NCBI RefSeq assembly: GCF_900178005.1 | Contig: NZ_FXBS01000003.1 | Coordinates: 262,166-326,165, forward strand | DNA: 64,000 nt | DNA from: Tuberibacillus sp. Marseille-P3662 | GTDB taxonomy: Bacteria > Bacillota > Bacilli > Bacillales > Sporolactobacillaceae | Direction of reading: 5' to 3' | In this document: positions 10,865 to 23,178 of the stretch, piece by piece | How the letters are laid out: every line of letters begins with the position of its first letter | How positions within the stretch are numbered: position 1 is the stretch's first letter | Program-made: the position numbers and the translations under genes | The notes under the pieces: model-generated | Seen by the model: the letters and a program-made list of their open reading frames with translations, nothing else | The model's database searches: none | Told to the model about the DNA's origin: nothing

Positions 10865-12073
10865 ATGACAACATATATGTTTGAAAAGCCTTTAGGCATG
10901 CGTGATACGTTGCCGCAAGTATATGAAGCCGGGCAGACTTTAAAAACAACATTGAATGCGATGATCCAACAATGGGGTTATCCATTTGTTAAGACACCGG
11001 CTTTGGAATACAGTGAAACAGTCGGTCAGGCATCCGCGATACGAGATGAACAATTATTTAAATTTCATGATCGACAGGGGCGTCCTGTCGTGCTGCGGCC
11101 CGATATGACCTCACCGATTGCCCGAATGGCTGCATCCGGATTGAAGACCGAACCATTACCGATCCGTTTAGGTTATCAAGCTTCTGTCTACCGCAAGCAG
11201 CAATATGAAGGGGCACGTCCCGCTGAGTTTGAGCAGACAGGGGTTGAATTGATCGGTGACGAAACCCCTGATGCTGATGCGGAAGTGATGGCTTTAATGA
11301 TTCAGCTTTTAAAAGCATCAGGATTGAATCGTTTTAAAGTAGCTGTCGGTCATGCGGGTTTTATAGAAGCGTTGTTTAACCATCTACTTGATAATGCGCA
11401 AGAGGCTAACATCCTGCGACGTTACTTATATGAAAAAAATGATGTTGGGTTCCAGCAACATATTCGTGAACTGTCGTTATCGGCCTCGACTTTGGATAGT
11501 CTTGAGCAGTTTTTACAGTCTAGAATGAAACCGAATGATGATACATTGCAGCTCATTAAAGCTTTGCTACCTGGTGATAAAGGAAGGCAAGTCTTTGACC
11601 ATTTGTCTAACGTATTGGCAGCCTTAAAGGATTACGGGGTTGCCGACGATATTGATATTGATATCACGCTTGCTGGTGAGCTTGATTATTATACAGGCGT
11701 TGTCTTTGCAGGCTATGGCGGTGAAAATGGTTTTGTTATCAGTAACGGTGGTCGTTATGACGGGTTGTTATCAAAATTCAATCGCCCTGCGCCTGCAACT
11801 GGTTTCGGAATCCGTATGGATCGGTTAACAGAAGCACTAGATGTTCCAGAGAAAAAGACATCGAGCACTTGTATCTTATTTACAAAGAGTAAGCGGTCTG
11901 AGGCTCTACAATATGCCGAACGAACAAGAGCTACTTGTACTCATGTGGTGATGCAGAACATTAGTGGTATCCAAGATCTTGATATTTTTGCGAAAAAATT
12001 TGATTATATCGTTGATTTCACAGATAGGCGAGAGGAGGAAGTCAATGCTCCCGTTAACTCTAGCCATGCCTAA
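10865..12073 (+). CDS. hisZ: ATP phosphoribosyltransferase regulatory subunit
   Basis: HisRS-like paralogue that forms the active, histidine-sensitive complex with short-form HisG. 402 aa. Class II synthetase-like motif 2 region ([18 protein letters not shown]) and motif 3-like [12 protein letters not shown] are visible, but the tRNA-binding parts of true HisS are absent. It heads the his operon and overlaps hisG by 29 nt. Confidence 0.95.
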   Translation: MTTYMFEKPLGMRDTLPQVYEAGQTLKTTLNAMIQQWGYPFVKTPALEYSETVGQASAIRDEQLFKFHDRQGRPVVLRPDMTSPIARMAASGLKTEPLPIRLGYQASVYRKQQYEGARPAEFEQTGVELIGDETPDADAEVMALMIQLLKASGLNRFKVAVGHAGFIEALFNHLLDNAQEANILRRYLYEKNDVGFQQHIRELSLSASTLDSLEQFLQSRMKPNDDTLQLIKALLPGDKGRQVFDHLSNVLAALKDYGVADDIDIDITLAGELDYYTGVVFAGYGGENGFVISNGGRYDGLLSKFNRPAPATGFGIRMDRLTEALDVPEKKTSSTCILFTKSKRSEALQYAERTRATCTHVVMQNISGIQDLDIFAKKFDYIVDFTDRREEEVNAPVNSSHA

Positions 12074-12671
12074 AGGACGGATTTTTACAGAAGCAACAGC
12101 CATTTTATCAAAGGCTGGTGTCGATGTGCCTGATCAGTTTGAGGATTCTCGTAAGTTGATTTTGAAAACCGCTGACGAGTCTCTAACATTTATTATGGCA
12201 AAACCCATGGATGTTCCGACCTATGTGGAATATGGCGTTGCTGACATCGGCATCGCGGGTAAAGATGTGATGTTAGAAGAACAAAGAGATGTCTATGAAC
12301 TTCTTGATTTAATGGTTAGTTCATGTCATTTAGCGGTTGCCGGTTTAAATGCCGAAGAACCGGTATTTGCTCCAAAAATCGCAACGAAATATCCGAATGT
12401 GGCCGCTGACTATTTCAGGCAACAAGGCGAACAGGTCGAAATTATTAAGTTAAATGGATCAATTGAATTGGCTCCTCTCGTTGGATTGGCTGACCGTATC
12501 GTTGACATTGTTTCATCAGGACAGACACTTAAAGAGAACGGGCTGGTGGAAACAGCTAAAATCATGGATATCACTTCGCGGTTAATTGTGAATCCGGGGA
12601 GTTATCGCATAAAGAAAGACCGGATTGATCCGCTCATTGAGCAGATTGCCGCGGCTTTGAAGGGAGATTAA
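12045..12671 (+). CDS. hisG: ATP phosphoribosyltransferase, short form
   Basis: First step of histidine synthesis (ATP + PRPP to PR-ATP). 208 aa from ATG 12045 ([14 protein letters not shown]), preceded by GAGAGGAGGAA. This short form lacks the C-terminal regulatory domain and therefore needs HisZ, encoded just upstream. The ligand-binding [16 protein letters not shown] segment is present. Confidence 0.97.
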   Translation: MLPLTLAMPKGRIFTEATAILSKAGVDVPDQFEDSRKLILKTADESLTFIMAKPMDVPTYVEYGVADIGIAGKDVMLEEQRDVYELLDLMVSSCHLAVAGLNAEEPVFAPKIATKYPNVAADYFRQQGEQVEIIKLNGSIELAPLVGLADRIVDIVSSGQTLKENGLVETAKIMDITSRLIVNPGSYRIKKDRIDPLIEQIAAALKGD

Positions 12672-12674
12672 CTG

Positions 12675-13994
12675 ATGGACGTGATCACTAAAGGTGAGCT
12701 GTCATTTTTAAAAGACCGGCACATTGCTGGAACGCATGAACAACAAACATCTGTCCAGGCGATTCTACGTGACGTTCGCCTTGAGGGTAATAAGGCTGTT
12801 CGTAGGTATACACAAACCTTTGACCAAGTGACTTATAACACTGATGACGATTTTCGGGTCACACCGGAAGAAATAGAGAACGCTTATAATGCCGTTCCGG
12901 CTAATTTCGTACAAACGATCCAAGCGGCTGCTCAGAATATCAAGGCTTTTCACGTCAAACAACTTCCGGAGTCTTGGTCAGAACGGGATGCTTCAGGAAC
13001 CTTGCTTGGTCAAAAAGTGACGCCGCTGGATAGGGTCGGTGTCTATGTTCCAGGAGGCACGGCGGCTTATCCATCTTCTGTGCTTATGGGCTGCATCCCG
13101 GCACTGGCAGCAGGCGTTCAAGAGATTGCACTTGTGTCACCACCTTCTCCCGAAGGAAAACTGTCCCCTGGTGTGTTGGTTGCCGCCCATGAAATTGGCA
13201 TTGATCATATTTATAAGATTGGCGGTGCCCAAGCGATTGGTGCTTTAGCCTATGGAACAGAGACGATTCAGGCTGTTGATAAAATCGTCGGACCAGGTAA
13301 CATTTACGTTGCTCTTGCGAAAAAAGAAGTGTTCGGTATTTGTGACATCGACAGTATCGCAGGTCCCAGCGAGGTGGTTGTGCTAGCTGATCAGACAGCC
13401 AAACCGAAATGGGTGGCGGCCGATTTACTATCACAAGCCGAACACGATAAGTTATCAATGGCTGTATTAGTAACCCCGGACCGGAGCTTGGCTGAGGCTG
13501 TTAATGATGAAGTTGAACGACAAGTCAAGGATTTGCCCCGTTATGCGATTGCCACCGAAGCGATTCGTCGAAACGGAAAAATCTTAATAACGGAATCGAT
13601 TGCGACCGGTATTGATTTGGTGAATAAAATAGCTCCTGAACATTTGGAAGTTGTTACAAGTGCGCCATATGAGACCCTTCAAAACATTAAGCATGCCGGA
13701 GCGATTTTTATCGGGCCATATAGTTCTGAACCCATTGGTGATTACTTCGCTGGGCCGAACCATATCATTCCAACTAATCAATCGGCCCGCTATGCCAGCC
13801 CGCTCAATGTGGAAGCTTTTCTTAAACGTTCCAGCCTCATTGAATATAGTGAGTCGGCTCTGTTACAACATGTAGACAAAGTTGCTGATATCGCCCGCTT
13901 TGAGGGACTGGAAGCTCACGCGAGAGCGGTAGAAACCCGTGTTAAAGGAGGTCGATTGCATGCGGACAAGTCAGGTTACACGAACAACCGGTGA
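12675..13994 (+). CDS. hisD: Histidinol dehydrogenase
   Basis: Zn-dependent NAD enzyme catalysing the last two oxidations of L-histidinol to histidine. 439 aa. Family signatures are visible: GRVGVYVPGG-like DRVGVYVPGGTAAYPSSV, the IDSIAGPSEVVV region, LLSQAEHD with metal-ligand Gln-His, and PEHLEV. It begins 3 nt after hisG and overlaps hisB by 35 nt. Confidence 0.98.
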   Translation: MDVITKGELSFLKDRHIAGTHEQQTSVQAILRDVRLEGNKAVRRYTQTFDQVTYNTDDDFRVTPEEIENAYNAVPANFVQTIQAAAQNIKAFHVKQLPESWSERDASGTLLGQKVTPLDRVGVYVPGGTAAYPSSVLMGCIPALAAGVQEIALVSPPSPEGKLSPGVLVAAHEIGIDHIYKIGGAQAIGALAYGTETIQAVDKIVGPGNIYVALAKKEVFGICDIDSIAGPSEVVVLADQTAKPKWVAADLLSQAEHDKLSMAVLVTPDRSLAEAVNDEVERQVKDLPRYAIATEAIRRNGKILITESIATGIDLVNKIAPEHLEVVTSAPYETLQNIKHAGAIFIGPYSSEPIGDYFAGPNHIIPTNQSARYASPLNVEAFLKRSSLIEYSESALLQHVDKVADIARFEGLEAHARAVETRVKGGRLHADKSGYTNNR

Positions 13995-14547
13995 AACGGA
14001 TATTCGTCTTGAACTGGGTATTGATGGAGATGGGAATCGAGATATTCAAACACCAGTGCCATTCATGACCCACATGCTGGACTTATTAACCAAGCATGGC
14101 TTATTTGATATTAAGTTAAAGGCTGGCGGTGATACAGAGGTTGATGATCATCATACAACGGAAGACATTGGGATTTGTCTAGGTCAAGCCTTGAAGGATG
14201 CTTTAGGAGACAAAGCAGGTATTAAACGGTATGGCAATGCATTTGTCCCTATGGATGATGCCTTAGCCCAAGTGGTGGTTGATTTGAGTGATCGGCCTCA
14301 TTTTGAATTCAAAGGAGATTGGCCTGCGGCAAAAGTCGGGACTTTTGATACTGAGCTCGTCCAAGAATTTTTATGGAAATTAGCTTTGGAAGCTCGAATC
14401 AATCTCCACGTCATTGTCCATTATGGTTACAATACGCATCACCTTATTGAAGCCGTATTCAAGGCACTCGGTCGTGCATTGGATGAAGCTTCTGCTGCTG
14501 ATCATCGTGTCCAAGGTGTTCCGTCCACGAAAGGAAAACTATCATGA
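13960..14547 (+). CDS. hisB: Imidazoleglycerol-phosphate dehydratase
   Basis: Mn-dependent dehydratase; 195 aa, the monofunctional form without an N-terminal phosphatase. Start at ATG 13960 with AAAGGAGGTCG. Metal-binding HMLDLLTKHG, EVDDHHTTEDIG and a second VHYGYNTHHLIEA repeat are all present. Confidence 0.98.
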   Translation: MRTSQVTRTTGETDIRLELGIDGDGNRDIQTPVPFMTHMLDLLTKHGLFDIKLKAGGDTEVDDHHTTEDIGICLGQALKDALGDKAGIKRYGNAFVPMDDALAQVVVDLSDRPHFEFKGDWPAAKVGTFDTELVQEFLWKLALEARINLHVIVHYGYNTHHLIEAVFKALGRALDEASAADHRVQGVPSTKGKLS

Positions 14548-15167
14548 TTGGTGTATTAGACTACGGGATGGGCAACTTGTTCAGCGTGAGTGCAGCATTG
14601 GATCGTTTGCATATCCCACACCTTGTCAGTCCCAATCACGATGAATTAGCAAGGACAGATGGATTAATTCTTCCCGGGGTGGGTTCTTTCCATGATGCGA
14701 TGGCCATCCTGCGGGACCAAGACCACGATCGTTTCATTGACGAGTACGTTCGGCATAAACCATTATTAGGGATTTGTCTAGGCATGCAATTATTGTTAGA
14801 AACAAGTGAAGAGAATGGAACAACCGATGGGTTGGCACTATTGCCAGGTCATGTTGTCCGCTTTGCTGGTTTTGATGAACAGACGGGGCATCGTTATAAA
14901 GTGCCGCACATGGGGTGGAATCACATTCAGTGGCATCAACAAGATTCACCACTATATGCAGAAACCGAGGAAACGTATGTTTATTTTGTTCATTCTTATA
15001 AAGCAGTCATGGCCGAATCCGCTACCTGCTTGGCATCGGCCGATTATCACGGTGATGTACCAGCGGTCATTGGTCAAGGCCGCATATTTGGAACGCAGTT
15101 TCACCCTGAAAAAAGCGGTACCTTAGGTATGACGATTTTAAATAATTTTTGTTCACTGTGTCTTTGA
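14544..15167 (+). CDS. hisH: Imidazole glycerol phosphate synthase, glutaminase subunit
   Basis: Class I glutamine amidotransferase that feeds ammonia to HisF. 207 aa. Catalytic Cys in LLGICLGMQLL and the His-x-Glu pair in FGTQFHPEKSG. Start overlaps the hisB stop by 4 nt. Confidence 0.98.
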   Translation: MIGVLDYGMGNLFSVSAALDRLHIPHLVSPNHDELARTDGLILPGVGSFHDAMAILRDQDHDRFIDEYVRHKPLLGICLGMQLLLETSEENGTTDGLALLPGHVVRFAGFDEQTGHRYKVPHMGWNHIQWHQQDSPLYAETEETYVYFVHSYKAVMAESATCLASADYHGDVPAVIGQGRIFGTQFHPEKSGTLGMTILNNFCSLCL

Positions 15168-15180
15168 AAGGTGGTTGAAC

Positions 15181-15921
15181 ATGGCATTCACAATATATCC
15201 GGCGATCGATATTCGCTCCGGCCGCTGCGTTCGCTTATTCCAAGGTGATTATGATCAAGAAACGGTGTATGCAGACTCGCCATTTAATGTGGCCAAAGTC
15301 TATGCAGCCCAGGGTGCAGAATGGCTGCATGTGGTGGATCTAGATGGGGCCAAAGAGGGTCGTCCGGTTAATGACAAGATCATTGGTGAAATCGCTAAAA
15401 ACTTATCCATGAACGTTCAAGTGGGTGGTGGTATCCGTAACGAAGCAACAATTAAGGCTTATTTAGAAGCTGGTGTTGACCGTATTATATTAGGTAGTGC
15501 AGCTATATCCGACCAGTCTTTCGTAAAATCGATGGTAAAAAAGTATGGTGAGCAAATAGCAATTGGTATTGATGCGAAAGAGGGAATGGTGGCGGTTGAA
15601 GGATGGTTAGAGACATCTACGACTTCAGCCAAGGAGCTCGCAAAAGAATTAACAGCGTTCGGAGCAAAGACATTTATTTTCACAGATATCGCAAAAGATG
15701 GGACGCTATCAGGGCCTAATATCCATAGTATTGTTGAGATCGCGGAAGCAACGGGTCAGCGAGTCATTGCTTCCGGAGGCGTTTCGTCGTTGGCCGATGT
15801 AAAAGCGTTGAAGGCCCATCAGGCTGCTGGGGTCTCTGGTGCGATTATTGGAAAAGCCCTTTATACGAAGCAGATACCATTCATGTCAGCACTAGAGGTG
15901 GCGGAAGCAGATGCTTACTAA
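15181..15921 (+). CDS. hisA: ProFAR isomerase
   Basis: 1-(5-phosphoribosyl)-5-[(phosphoribosylamino)methylideneamino]imidazole-4-carboxamide isomerase, a TIM barrel with two half-barrel repeats. 246 aa from ATG 15181 (GAAAGGTGG upstream; the TTG 6 nt earlier is less likely). Catalytic Asp in [14 protein letters not shown] and phosphate-binding VQVGGGIR and IASGGVSS loops are seen. Confidence 0.98.
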   Translation: MAFTIYPAIDIRSGRCVRLFQGDYDQETVYADSPFNVAKVYAAQGAEWLHVVDLDGAKEGRPVNDKIIGEIAKNLSMNVQVGGGIRNEATIKAYLEAGVDRIILGSAAISDQSFVKSMVKKYGEQIAIGIDAKEGMVAVEGWLETSTTSAKELAKELTAFGAKTFIFTDIAKDGTLSGPNIHSIVEIAEATGQRVIASGGVSSLADVKALKAHQAAGVSGAIIGKALYTKQIPFMSALEVAEADAY

Positions 15922-16669
15922 ACGGATTATTCCATGTTTGGATGTTAAAGACGGTCGTGTCGTTAAAGGGATTCAATTTTTAGATTTACGTGATGCGGGT
16001 GATCCAGTTGAACTTGCGGCTTACTATGATTCGGAAAGAGCGGATGAACTTGTCTTTTTGGATATATCAGCAACGCATGAAGGTCGGGAAACGATGGTGC
16101 ATGTGGTCGAGCAAGTAGCTAGGACATTAGCAATTCCTTTTACAGTTGGAGGCGGGATTCGCACCCTTGAAGATATGAAGAAGATGTTACGCGCAGGCGC
16201 TGATAAGGTGTCTATTAATTCGGCGGCAGTTCAGCATCCTGATTTGATTCAACAAGGTGCCGATTATTTTGGGTCCCAGTGCATCGTGGTTGCCATTGAT
16301 GCCCGCTATGAACCTGAACGAGGTGGTTGGACAGTCTATACTCACGGCGGACGGCGTTCAACAGGACGGGATGTGATGGAGTGGGCCGAGGAAGCTGTGG
16401 CGTTAGGAGCTGGGGAAATTTTATTAACGAGTATGGATTGTGACGGCGCTAAAGAAGGATTTGATATTCCTTTAACAAGGGCGGTAAGTCACAAGGTCAC
16501 GGTGCCCGTTATTGCTTCCGGAGGTGCGGGCAGTCGAGACCATTTTGAGTCCGTGTTAACCGAGGGTCATGCGGATGCAGCGCTAGCAGCGTCCATTTTT
16601 CATTTTAAAGAAACGGCAATTAGACATGTTAAAGACGATCTTAGTAAAAAAGGAGTGCGGATTCGATGA
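15911..16669 (+). CDS. hisF: Imidazole glycerol phosphate synthase, cyclase subunit
   Basis: TIM-barrel cyclase partner of HisH. 252 aa. [15 protein letters not shown] carries the catalytic Asp; phosphate loops FTVGGGIRT and VIASGGAGS. Overlaps hisA by 11 nt and hisI by 4 nt. Confidence 0.98.
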   Translation: MLTKRIIPCLDVKDGRVVKGIQFLDLRDAGDPVELAAYYDSERADELVFLDISATHEGRETMVHVVEQVARTLAIPFTVGGGIRTLEDMKKMLRAGADKVSINSAAVQHPDLIQQGADYFGSQCIVVAIDARYEPERGGWTVYTHGGRRSTGRDVMEWAEEAVALGAGEILLTSMDCDGAKEGFDIPLTRAVSHKVTVPVIASGGAGSRDHFESVLTEGHADAALAASIFHFKETAIRHVKDDLSKKGVRIR

Positions 16670-17292
16670 ATCTGGAACACTTGCAATTCGATGAAAACGG
16701 ACTAATACCGGCTATTGTCCAAGATGCGGCTTCGAAGGATGTTCTGACTTTAGCTTATATGGACCGGACGTCCTTGGAAAAAACATTGGCAACCGGTGAA
16801 ACTTGGTTCTATAGTCGCTCAAGGCAAGCATTATGGCACAAAGGAGAAACATCAGGCCATACGCAAACCGTTAAGGATCTTCGTTTTGATTGCGATCAGG
16901 ATGCTTTGGTGGTCCTTGTTGAGCCAAAAGGTCCGGCATGCCATACGGGGGCCTATAGTTGCTTTAATGATTCACTCATACAAGAAGAGCCAGTGCCCAA
17001 TGAGAGTGGACGCTATTCGATTTTAAATCAATTGGAGTCTGTGATCGCTTCAAGAGAAACGGAACGTCCTGAGGGCGCCTACACAACCTATCTATTTACT
17101 GAAGGTATTGACAAAATATTGAAGAAGGTCGGTGAAGAGGCTTCGGAAGTCATTATCGCTGCCAAAAATCGGTCGGTGGAAGAGATGGAATGGGAAGTTA
17201 GTGATTTAATTTTTCACGTACTGGTCTTGTTACGTGAACAAAATATCAGCATCGATCAGGTTTTGGCGACATTGAAGGTACGCCATCAATAA
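16666..17292 (+). CDS. hisI: Bifunctional PR-AMP cyclohydrolase / PR-ATP pyrophosphohydrolase
   Basis: HisIE fusion, 208 aa. The N-terminal cyclohydrolase (about 1-115) has the Zn/Mg residues in [10 protein letters not shown] and [12 protein letters not shown]. The C-terminal MazG-like HisE domain (about 118-208) has [16 protein letters not shown]. It performs steps 2 and 3 of the pathway and closes the complete his operon. Confidence 0.97.
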   Translation: MNLEHLQFDENGLIPAIVQDAASKDVLTLAYMDRTSLEKTLATGETWFYSRSRQALWHKGETSGHTQTVKDLRFDCDQDALVVLVEPKGPACHTGAYSCFNDSLIQEEPVPNESGRYSILNQLESVIASRETERPEGAYTTYLFTEGIDKILKKVGEEASEVIIAAKNRSVEEMEWEVSDLIFHVLVLLREQNISIDQVLATLKVRHQ

Positions 17293-17298
17293 AGAAGG

Positions 17299-17331
17299 GT
17301 TCTCTGCTGCCGGTCAGCGAGAACTTTTTTT
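17299..17331 (+). terminator. Terminator of the his operon
   Basis: Stem GTTCTCTGCTG/CAGCGAGAAC (one bulge) followed by seven T. Confidence 0.88.
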
Positions 17332-17486
17332 ATGACGGGCTTATAGTACAATGGTCTTGATTTCAGCATGGATTACCCTTAAAATGCAAATGTCGCGAAA
17401 TGATGGCATATCGCATTTACAGGTCTGGTGAAGTAGGACAGATATGTTATACTTTAGAAGGAGATATATTGGAAACGAGGGAGCCC

Positions 17487-19004
17487 ATGAGTATTGACGA
17501 GCAAAGAAAGAAGGCACGGGTCATCGCTTTTAACCCTGACGGTGATTATTATTACCAAAAAGGGATGACGGCCTATCATAGAGGCGATTTACACCGGGCT
17601 AGCAAATATGTTAATCGTGCGATTGCCTTTGAACCTAATGAACCTGAATATTTATGTCAACAAGCAGCCATTCTTGCTGAACTTGAGAACCATCAAGAGT
17701 CCATTCGGTTGTTAAAAAAAGTTGTTGATGACATTGATGATAGCATTACCGAATGCTTCTTTTTTATCGCCAATAATCATGCCTATCTAGGAAACTATGA
17801 TGAGGCGATTCATGAGGTACAGCGGTATATGGCGTTGGAACCAAATGGGACTTTTATAAATGAAGCCCGTGAATTATATAAATTGTTAGTTTTAGAATCA
17901 GGCCAGGAACAAGTTGAAGAAGAACCGCACGTCACTGAACATGAGAAAGGTCGGCAAGCATTGGAAAACGGCCATTACGAAAAAGCTATTTATTTTTTTG
18001 ATAAAATTATTAATGATAAACCTGAATTTTGGGCGGCATACAATAATCTTGCAGTCGCTTATTATTCTCAAGGACAAGTGGATAAAGCTCTAGATACCCT
18101 TTATCGGGTTTTGGCCGCTGACTCGGGTAATGTCCATGCTTTATGTAACTTAGCGACGTTTTATTTTCAATTGGACCGGCGCGAAGCCATGGTTGAAGCA
18201 GCTGAGGTGCTTAAAAAATTGTATCCTATGTTTCCAGAACATCAAAGCAAATTGGGATCGACTTTCTTTCTCATGGGTGAGTATGATGCGGCCTATTACT
18301 GGTTAAAAAAAGCTCAGAAGAATGATCGTTATCTAGAAACGGCTTTTTATTATTGGTTAGCGCTCACAGCTTATAAAGTGGGCAGGGAATCAGAGGCTAT
18401 GGTTGCTTGGCGGAAGGTCAACTTTTTTAAGGACAGCCCTTTTCACGCTTTTGAATATGGTAAAATAAGGGAAATGTTTCGTGCCGATGATGCAGCTATT
18501 AATCCCATTGTTCGCTCATTGTTGGAGCAACAATTATTGGAAGGGGATTATGAATCGCAGACGTTTTCGATGTTCATGCTTTATGATTTTGGTGACAATC
18601 AAGCAAGGGCCTTACTTAGTTATGAAGCCGGGCGCCATGATCTTGATGACCGTTACACCAAGACCATTGCTCAGGAACTGTTAAATCGTTTGAGCGGTAA
18701 TCACTTTGAGACGACTGCGATTGACGTGATGCTGACAATTCAACAACACATGGATGGCGGTAAGCCCGATCTTCGATATTATAAGATGTACGGCTTTTGG
18801 AAACAAATGATGCAGGATGGTGCCATGCATGCTGATGACGATGTGCTTGCTTTTGCGGCGGCAATTGATTATGTTTGGAAGAAGCAAAATAAAAATACGG
18901 TCACACAAAAACAAATCGCTGATCGTTACCAAGTGACACGCTATCGACTCAAGAAGTACATTAATAAAGTATCAGAAGCGTCCATCCATACAGTTGAATC
19001 ATGA
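17487..19004 (+). CDS. yvcD: TPR-repeat protein (YvcD type)
   Basis: 505 aa from ATG 17487 (MSIDEQRKKARVI), the start that matches homologues; a TTG at 17469 with AAGGAGA upstream is a real alternative. Several tetratricopeptide repeats are visible (for example PDGDYYYQKGMTAYHRGDL, KPEFWAAYNNLAVAYYSQG, AALCNLATFYF-like), followed by a C-terminal helix-turn-helix-like segment (TQKQIADRYQVTRYRLKKYI). An extended -10 (TGTTATACT, 17445-17453) lies just upstream. A protein-interaction role is inferred; no enzyme motif is seen. Lies between hisI and trxB as in Bacillus. Confidence 0.85.
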   Translation: MSIDEQRKKARVIAFNPDGDYYYQKGMTAYHRGDLHRASKYVNRAIAFEPNEPEYLCQQAAILAELENHQESIRLLKKVVDDIDDSITECFFFIANNHAYLGNYDEAIHEVQRYMALEPNGTFINEARELYKLLVLESGQEQVEEEPHVTEHEKGRQALENGHYEKAIYFFDKIINDKPEFWAAYNNLAVAYYSQGQVDKALDTLYRVLAADSGNVHALCNLATFYFQLDRREAMVEAAEVLKKLYPMFPEHQSKLGSTFFLMGEYDAAYYWLKKAQKNDRYLETAFYYWLALTAYKVGRESEAMVAWRKVNFFKDSPFHAFEYGKIREMFRADDAAINPIVRSLLEQQLLEGDYESQTFSMFMLYDFGDNQARALLSYEAGRHDLDDRYTKTIAQELLNRLSGNHFETTAIDVMLTIQQHMDGGKPDLRYYKMYGFWKQMMQDGAMHADDDVLAFAAAIDYVWKKQNKNTVTQKQIADRYQVTRYRLKKYINKVSEASIHTVES

Positions 19005-19085
19005 GCATTATAGTGGACGCTGAGCCAGGGTCTTTATTAGCATATAATAAGGTTCTAAACAAATACTAACGATAACAATCATTGA

Positions 19086-20060
<975 letters not shown>

Positions 20061-20160
20061 ACGTCATTTACATTTAAAAACAGTGTAACACGTGTGAAAT
20101 AATCTTCGCGTAGTATGGAGGGTAAGAAATTGACCCCCTTTTTAATAAAAATTTCTGATG

Positions 20161-20188
20161 AGCATGGGCCTAGCCCATGCTATTTTTT
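20161..20188 (+). terminator. Terminator after trxB
   Basis: AGCATGGGC-CTA-GCCCATGCT, perfect 9-bp stem, then ATTTTTTC. Confidence 0.88.
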
Positions 20189-20212
20189 CACATAAAAGAC
20201 ATTGTTTCTTTT

Positions 20213-20241
20213 TTGTGAGTGATTAACAATCGTAGTATAAT
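20213..20241 (+). promoter_or_regulatory. Predicted SigA promoter of rapZ-yvcK-whiA-crh
   Basis: TTGTGA-17-TATAAT located between the trxB terminator and rapZ. Confidence 0.7.
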
Positions 20242-20326
20242 ATAGGCAAGTAGTTGTGCATTTAAAAAGTATTCGCATGAACAGCTATAACATAAAACGA
20301 ATCCCTCCACAAAAGGTTGTGGTGTT

Positions 20327-21226
20327 ATGAGCAAGAAAGACATTCAAGTGATCATCATTACAGGTATGTCAGGAGCAGGCAAAACCGTGGCAACTCAAAG
20401 TTTTGAGGATCTCGGTTTTTTCTGTATTGATAATTTACCACCGACATTGCTTCCAAGGTTTATTGATATGGTCGAGGAATCAGGGGATACATTGAATAAG
20501 TTGGCTTTAGTTATGGATCTCCGCGGCGGTGAATTTTTTGAGTCGTTGTTTTCCTCGATTGATGCTCTTGGAAATCGAGATAAAATTAAACCACAAATTT
20601 TGTTTTTAGATGCGAGTGATGACAGTCTTGTCCGTCGCTACAAGGAGACGCGTCGCTCACATCCACTGGCACCCAACGGTTTGCCTTTGGATGGGATTAA
20701 GAAAGAACGCCGGACGCTTGAAGAACTTAAAGGCCGGGCACAACATAACATTGATACGACCAATCTTAAGCCGCGTGATTTGCGTGACCAATTAATTGAC
20801 ACGTTTTCCGAGAAAAATGATCAAGTCTTTAATGTTAACGTTGTTTCATTCGGGTATAAGCACGGTCTGCCGATCGATAGTGATCTCGTGTTTGACGTCA
20901 GATTTTTACCTAATCCCCACTATGTTGAACATATGCGGCACCGTACTGGTTTGGAAAAAGATATCTCTGATTATGTTTTTAAATGGACAGAAACAAAACA
21001 GTTTTTAGAAAAACTCATGGATCTATTGCGATACATCTTACCGCAATATAAACGGGAAGGAAAAACTCAGTTAGTGATTGCTATTGGTTGTACAGGAGGT
21101 AAACACCGGTCAGTGGCTTTAGCGGAACATATCGGTGAACAAATTTCTGATGATTATCCAACCACGGTGTCACATAGGGACATGAGAAAAGGAAAGGTAA
21201 CCGATCATGATCAAAAAAAATCCTAA
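20327..21226 (+). CDS. rapZ: RNase adapter / nucleotide-binding protein RapZ (YvcJ)
   Basis: 299-aa P-loop protein. Walker A GMSGAGKT near residue 13 and the conserved C-terminal [14 protein letters not shown] segment. In E. coli RapZ steers RNase E onto sRNAs; the Bacillus orthologue YvcJ hydrolyses nucleotides and affects competence. Overlaps yvcK by 20 nt. Confidence 0.95.
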   Translation: MSKKDIQVIIITGMSGAGKTVATQSFEDLGFFCIDNLPPTLLPRFIDMVEESGDTLNKLALVMDLRGGEFFESLFSSIDALGNRDKIKPQILFLDASDDSLVRRYKETRRSHPLAPNGLPLDGIKKERRTLEELKGRAQHNIDTTNLKPRDLRDQLIDTFSEKNDQVFNVNVVSFGYKHGLPIDSDLVFDVRFLPNPHYVEHMRHRTGLEKDISDYVFKWTETKQFLEKLMDLLRYILPQYKREGKTQLVIAIGCTGGKHRSVALAEHIGEQISDDYPTTVSHRDMRKGKVTDHDQKKS

Positions 21227-22184
21227 AGTCGTCGCGATTGGCGGAGGGACCGGTTTGTCAGTTATTCTCCGGGGCTTAAAACAACATCCGCTCGATATCA
21301 CGGCGATTGTCACCGTTGCTGATGACGGTGGCAGTTCCGGGATCCTGAGGCATGAGCTGAAAATGCCGCCGCCTGGGGATATCCGAAACGTGATAGCCGC
21401 ACTAGCTGAAACGGAACCGTTATTTGAAGAGCTCTTGCAGCACCGTTTTACTGACGGCAATGGCTTGAGCGGTCATTCACTCGGGAATCTGCTTCTCGCT
21501 GCGATGACGAATATTACCGGGGACTTTGCGACAGGCATTCGCGAATTAAGCCGTGTTCTTAATGTTAAAGGCCGGGTATTGCCGGCGGCTAATCAGAGTA
21601 TTCTTTTAAATGCAGTTATGACGGATGGATCAGTCGTTCAAGGTGAATCGGCGATCCCTACACATAATAAAAAAATTGAACGCGTGTTTTTAACCCCAAG
21701 TGATGTTCATCCATTGCAGGAAAGTCTAGAAGCGATTCGTGAAGCGGATTTAATTGTCATAGGTCCAGGAAGTTTATATACAAGTGTGCTTCCGAATTTA
21801 CTTGTTCCTCAACTTGGGGAGGAAATTTGCCGGTCGGAAGCGAAAAAAATATATATATGTAATGTGATGACGCAACAAGGAGAAACGGATGCTTATACAG
21901 CTTCCGATCATATTGAAGCTTTATCTAATCATTTACCTAACCCCGGTAGTTGTATTGATTATGTATTCGTGAATAACCGTGAAGTCCCTGATGACATTTT
22001 AAAACTTTATGCTTTAGAAGGCGCTACCCCTGTTCTCTATGACAGACAACGCCTCGAATCGTTTGGTTTTAATCTTGTGAGTGACCATCTCGTTAAATTT
22101 GACAGTTCTATCATTCGTCATGATGAAGACAAAATTGCTAAAAATTTAATGAGTGTTCTCCGTTTATCAGACCCAACCGTGTAA
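21207..22184 (+). CDS. yvcK: Gluconeogenesis factor YvcK/MgfK
   Basis: 325-aa CofD-like fold protein; [14 protein letters not shown] at the N-terminus and [12 protein letters not shown] are the nucleotide/UDP-sugar site. In Bacillus it is needed for growth on gluconeogenic carbon sources and for correct PBP1 placement, binding UDP-GlcNAc. RBS AAAAGGAAAGG. In the conserved rapZ-yvcK-whiA-crh operon. Confidence 0.95.
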   Translation: MIKKNPKVVAIGGGTGLSVILRGLKQHPLDITAIVTVADDGGSSGILRHELKMPPPGDIRNVIAALAETEPLFEELLQHRFTDGNGLSGHSLGNLLLAAMTNITGDFATGIRELSRVLNVKGRVLPAANQSILLNAVMTDGSVVQGESAIPTHNKKIERVFLTPSDVHPLQESLEAIREADLIVIGPGSLYTSVLPNLLVPQLGEEICRSEAKKIYICNVMTQQGETDAYTASDHIEALSNHLPNPGSCIDYVFVNNREVPDDILKLYALEGATPVLYDRQRLESFGFNLVSDHLVKFDSSIIRHDEDKIAKNLMSVLRLSDPTV

Positions 22185-22201
22185 AAGAGGGGTGGTATGA
22201 A

Positions 22202-23158
22202 GTGTCATTTGCCGCAGAAACAAAGAAGGAACTCACACAGTTGGCATTGGATGATGGCTGCGCGCGCGCGGAATTGGCGGCCTTAATACGTATGAATGGC
22301 TCAATCTCCATCGTTAATAAGCAGCTGGGTTTAGATATATCGACTGAGAATGCTGCCATTGCAAGAAGAATTTATTCTTTAATCAAGCATGTGTATGGTT
22401 TTTCTGCTGAATTGCTAGTGCGTAAAAAAATGCGTCTTAAGAAAAACAACGTATATATTGTCCGGTTGCACGGTGAAGCGCGTGAGATCCTAGGTAATCT
22501 GAAAATTGTCGATCATTCTTTTACGTTCACACGGGCAATCGCTAATGATCTGATTAAGGATTCAAATGGCAAGCGCGCATATTTACGAGGAGCCTTTCTT
22601 GCTGGTGGTTCTCTTAATCATCCGGAGTCATCTTATCATTTAGAGATATTCTCTAGTTATGAGGATCATACCATGTCACTCGCTGAGCTTATGAATCGCT
22701 TTGATCTTAATGTGAAAATCCTTGAAAGAAAAAACGGTTATATTTTGTATATGAAAGAGGGCGAAAAAATAACCGAATTTCTAAGTATTATCGGAGCCAA
22801 TGTAGCATTATTTAGTTTTGAAGATGTTCGCATTGTCAAAGATATGCGCAACTCGGTTAATCGACTGGTGAACTGTGAAACTGCCAATTTAAATAAAACA
22901 GTCAGTGCTGCTATGCAGCAAGTAGAGAATATCAAATTAATTGACGGGGTCATTGGTCTTGATGAACTTCCGGACAAATTACGAGTGGTCGCTGAACTGC
23001 GTGTTAAACATCCTGATGTCACATTGCGAGAACTTGGGGATTTATATGAGGGTGGAACGATTAGTAAATCGGGGATTAATCACCGGTTTCGGAAACTTGC
23101 CGACATTGCCGATCGAATTCGAAAGGGAAACCATGACCCATCGACAATCAAGTCCTAA
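22202..23158 (+). CDS. whiA: DNA-binding protein WhiA
   Basis: 318 aa. N-terminal LAGLIDADG-derived domain ([22 protein letters not shown] without nuclease function) and C-terminal HTH ([22 protein letters not shown]). In Streptomyces WhiA is a sporulation activator; in Bacillus it affects cell division and chromosome segregation. GTG start at 22202 with GAGGGGTGG upstream. Confidence 0.96.
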   Translation: MSFAAETKKELTQLALDDGCARAELAALIRMNGSISIVNKQLGLDISTENAAIARRIYSLIKHVYGFSAELLVRKKMRLKKNNVYIVRLHGEAREILGNLKIVDHSFTFTRAIANDLIKDSNGKRAYLRGAFLAGGSLNHPESSYHLEIFSSYEDHTMSLAELMNRFDLNVKILERKNGYILYMKEGEKITEFLSIIGANVALFSFEDVRIVKDMRNSVNRLVNCETANLNKTVSAAMQQVENIKLIDGVIGLDELPDKLRVVAELRVKHPDVTLRELGDLYEGGTISKSGINHRFRKLADIADRIRKGNHDPSTIKS

Positions 23159-23178
23159 AAGAAGGGAGAAACGAGATG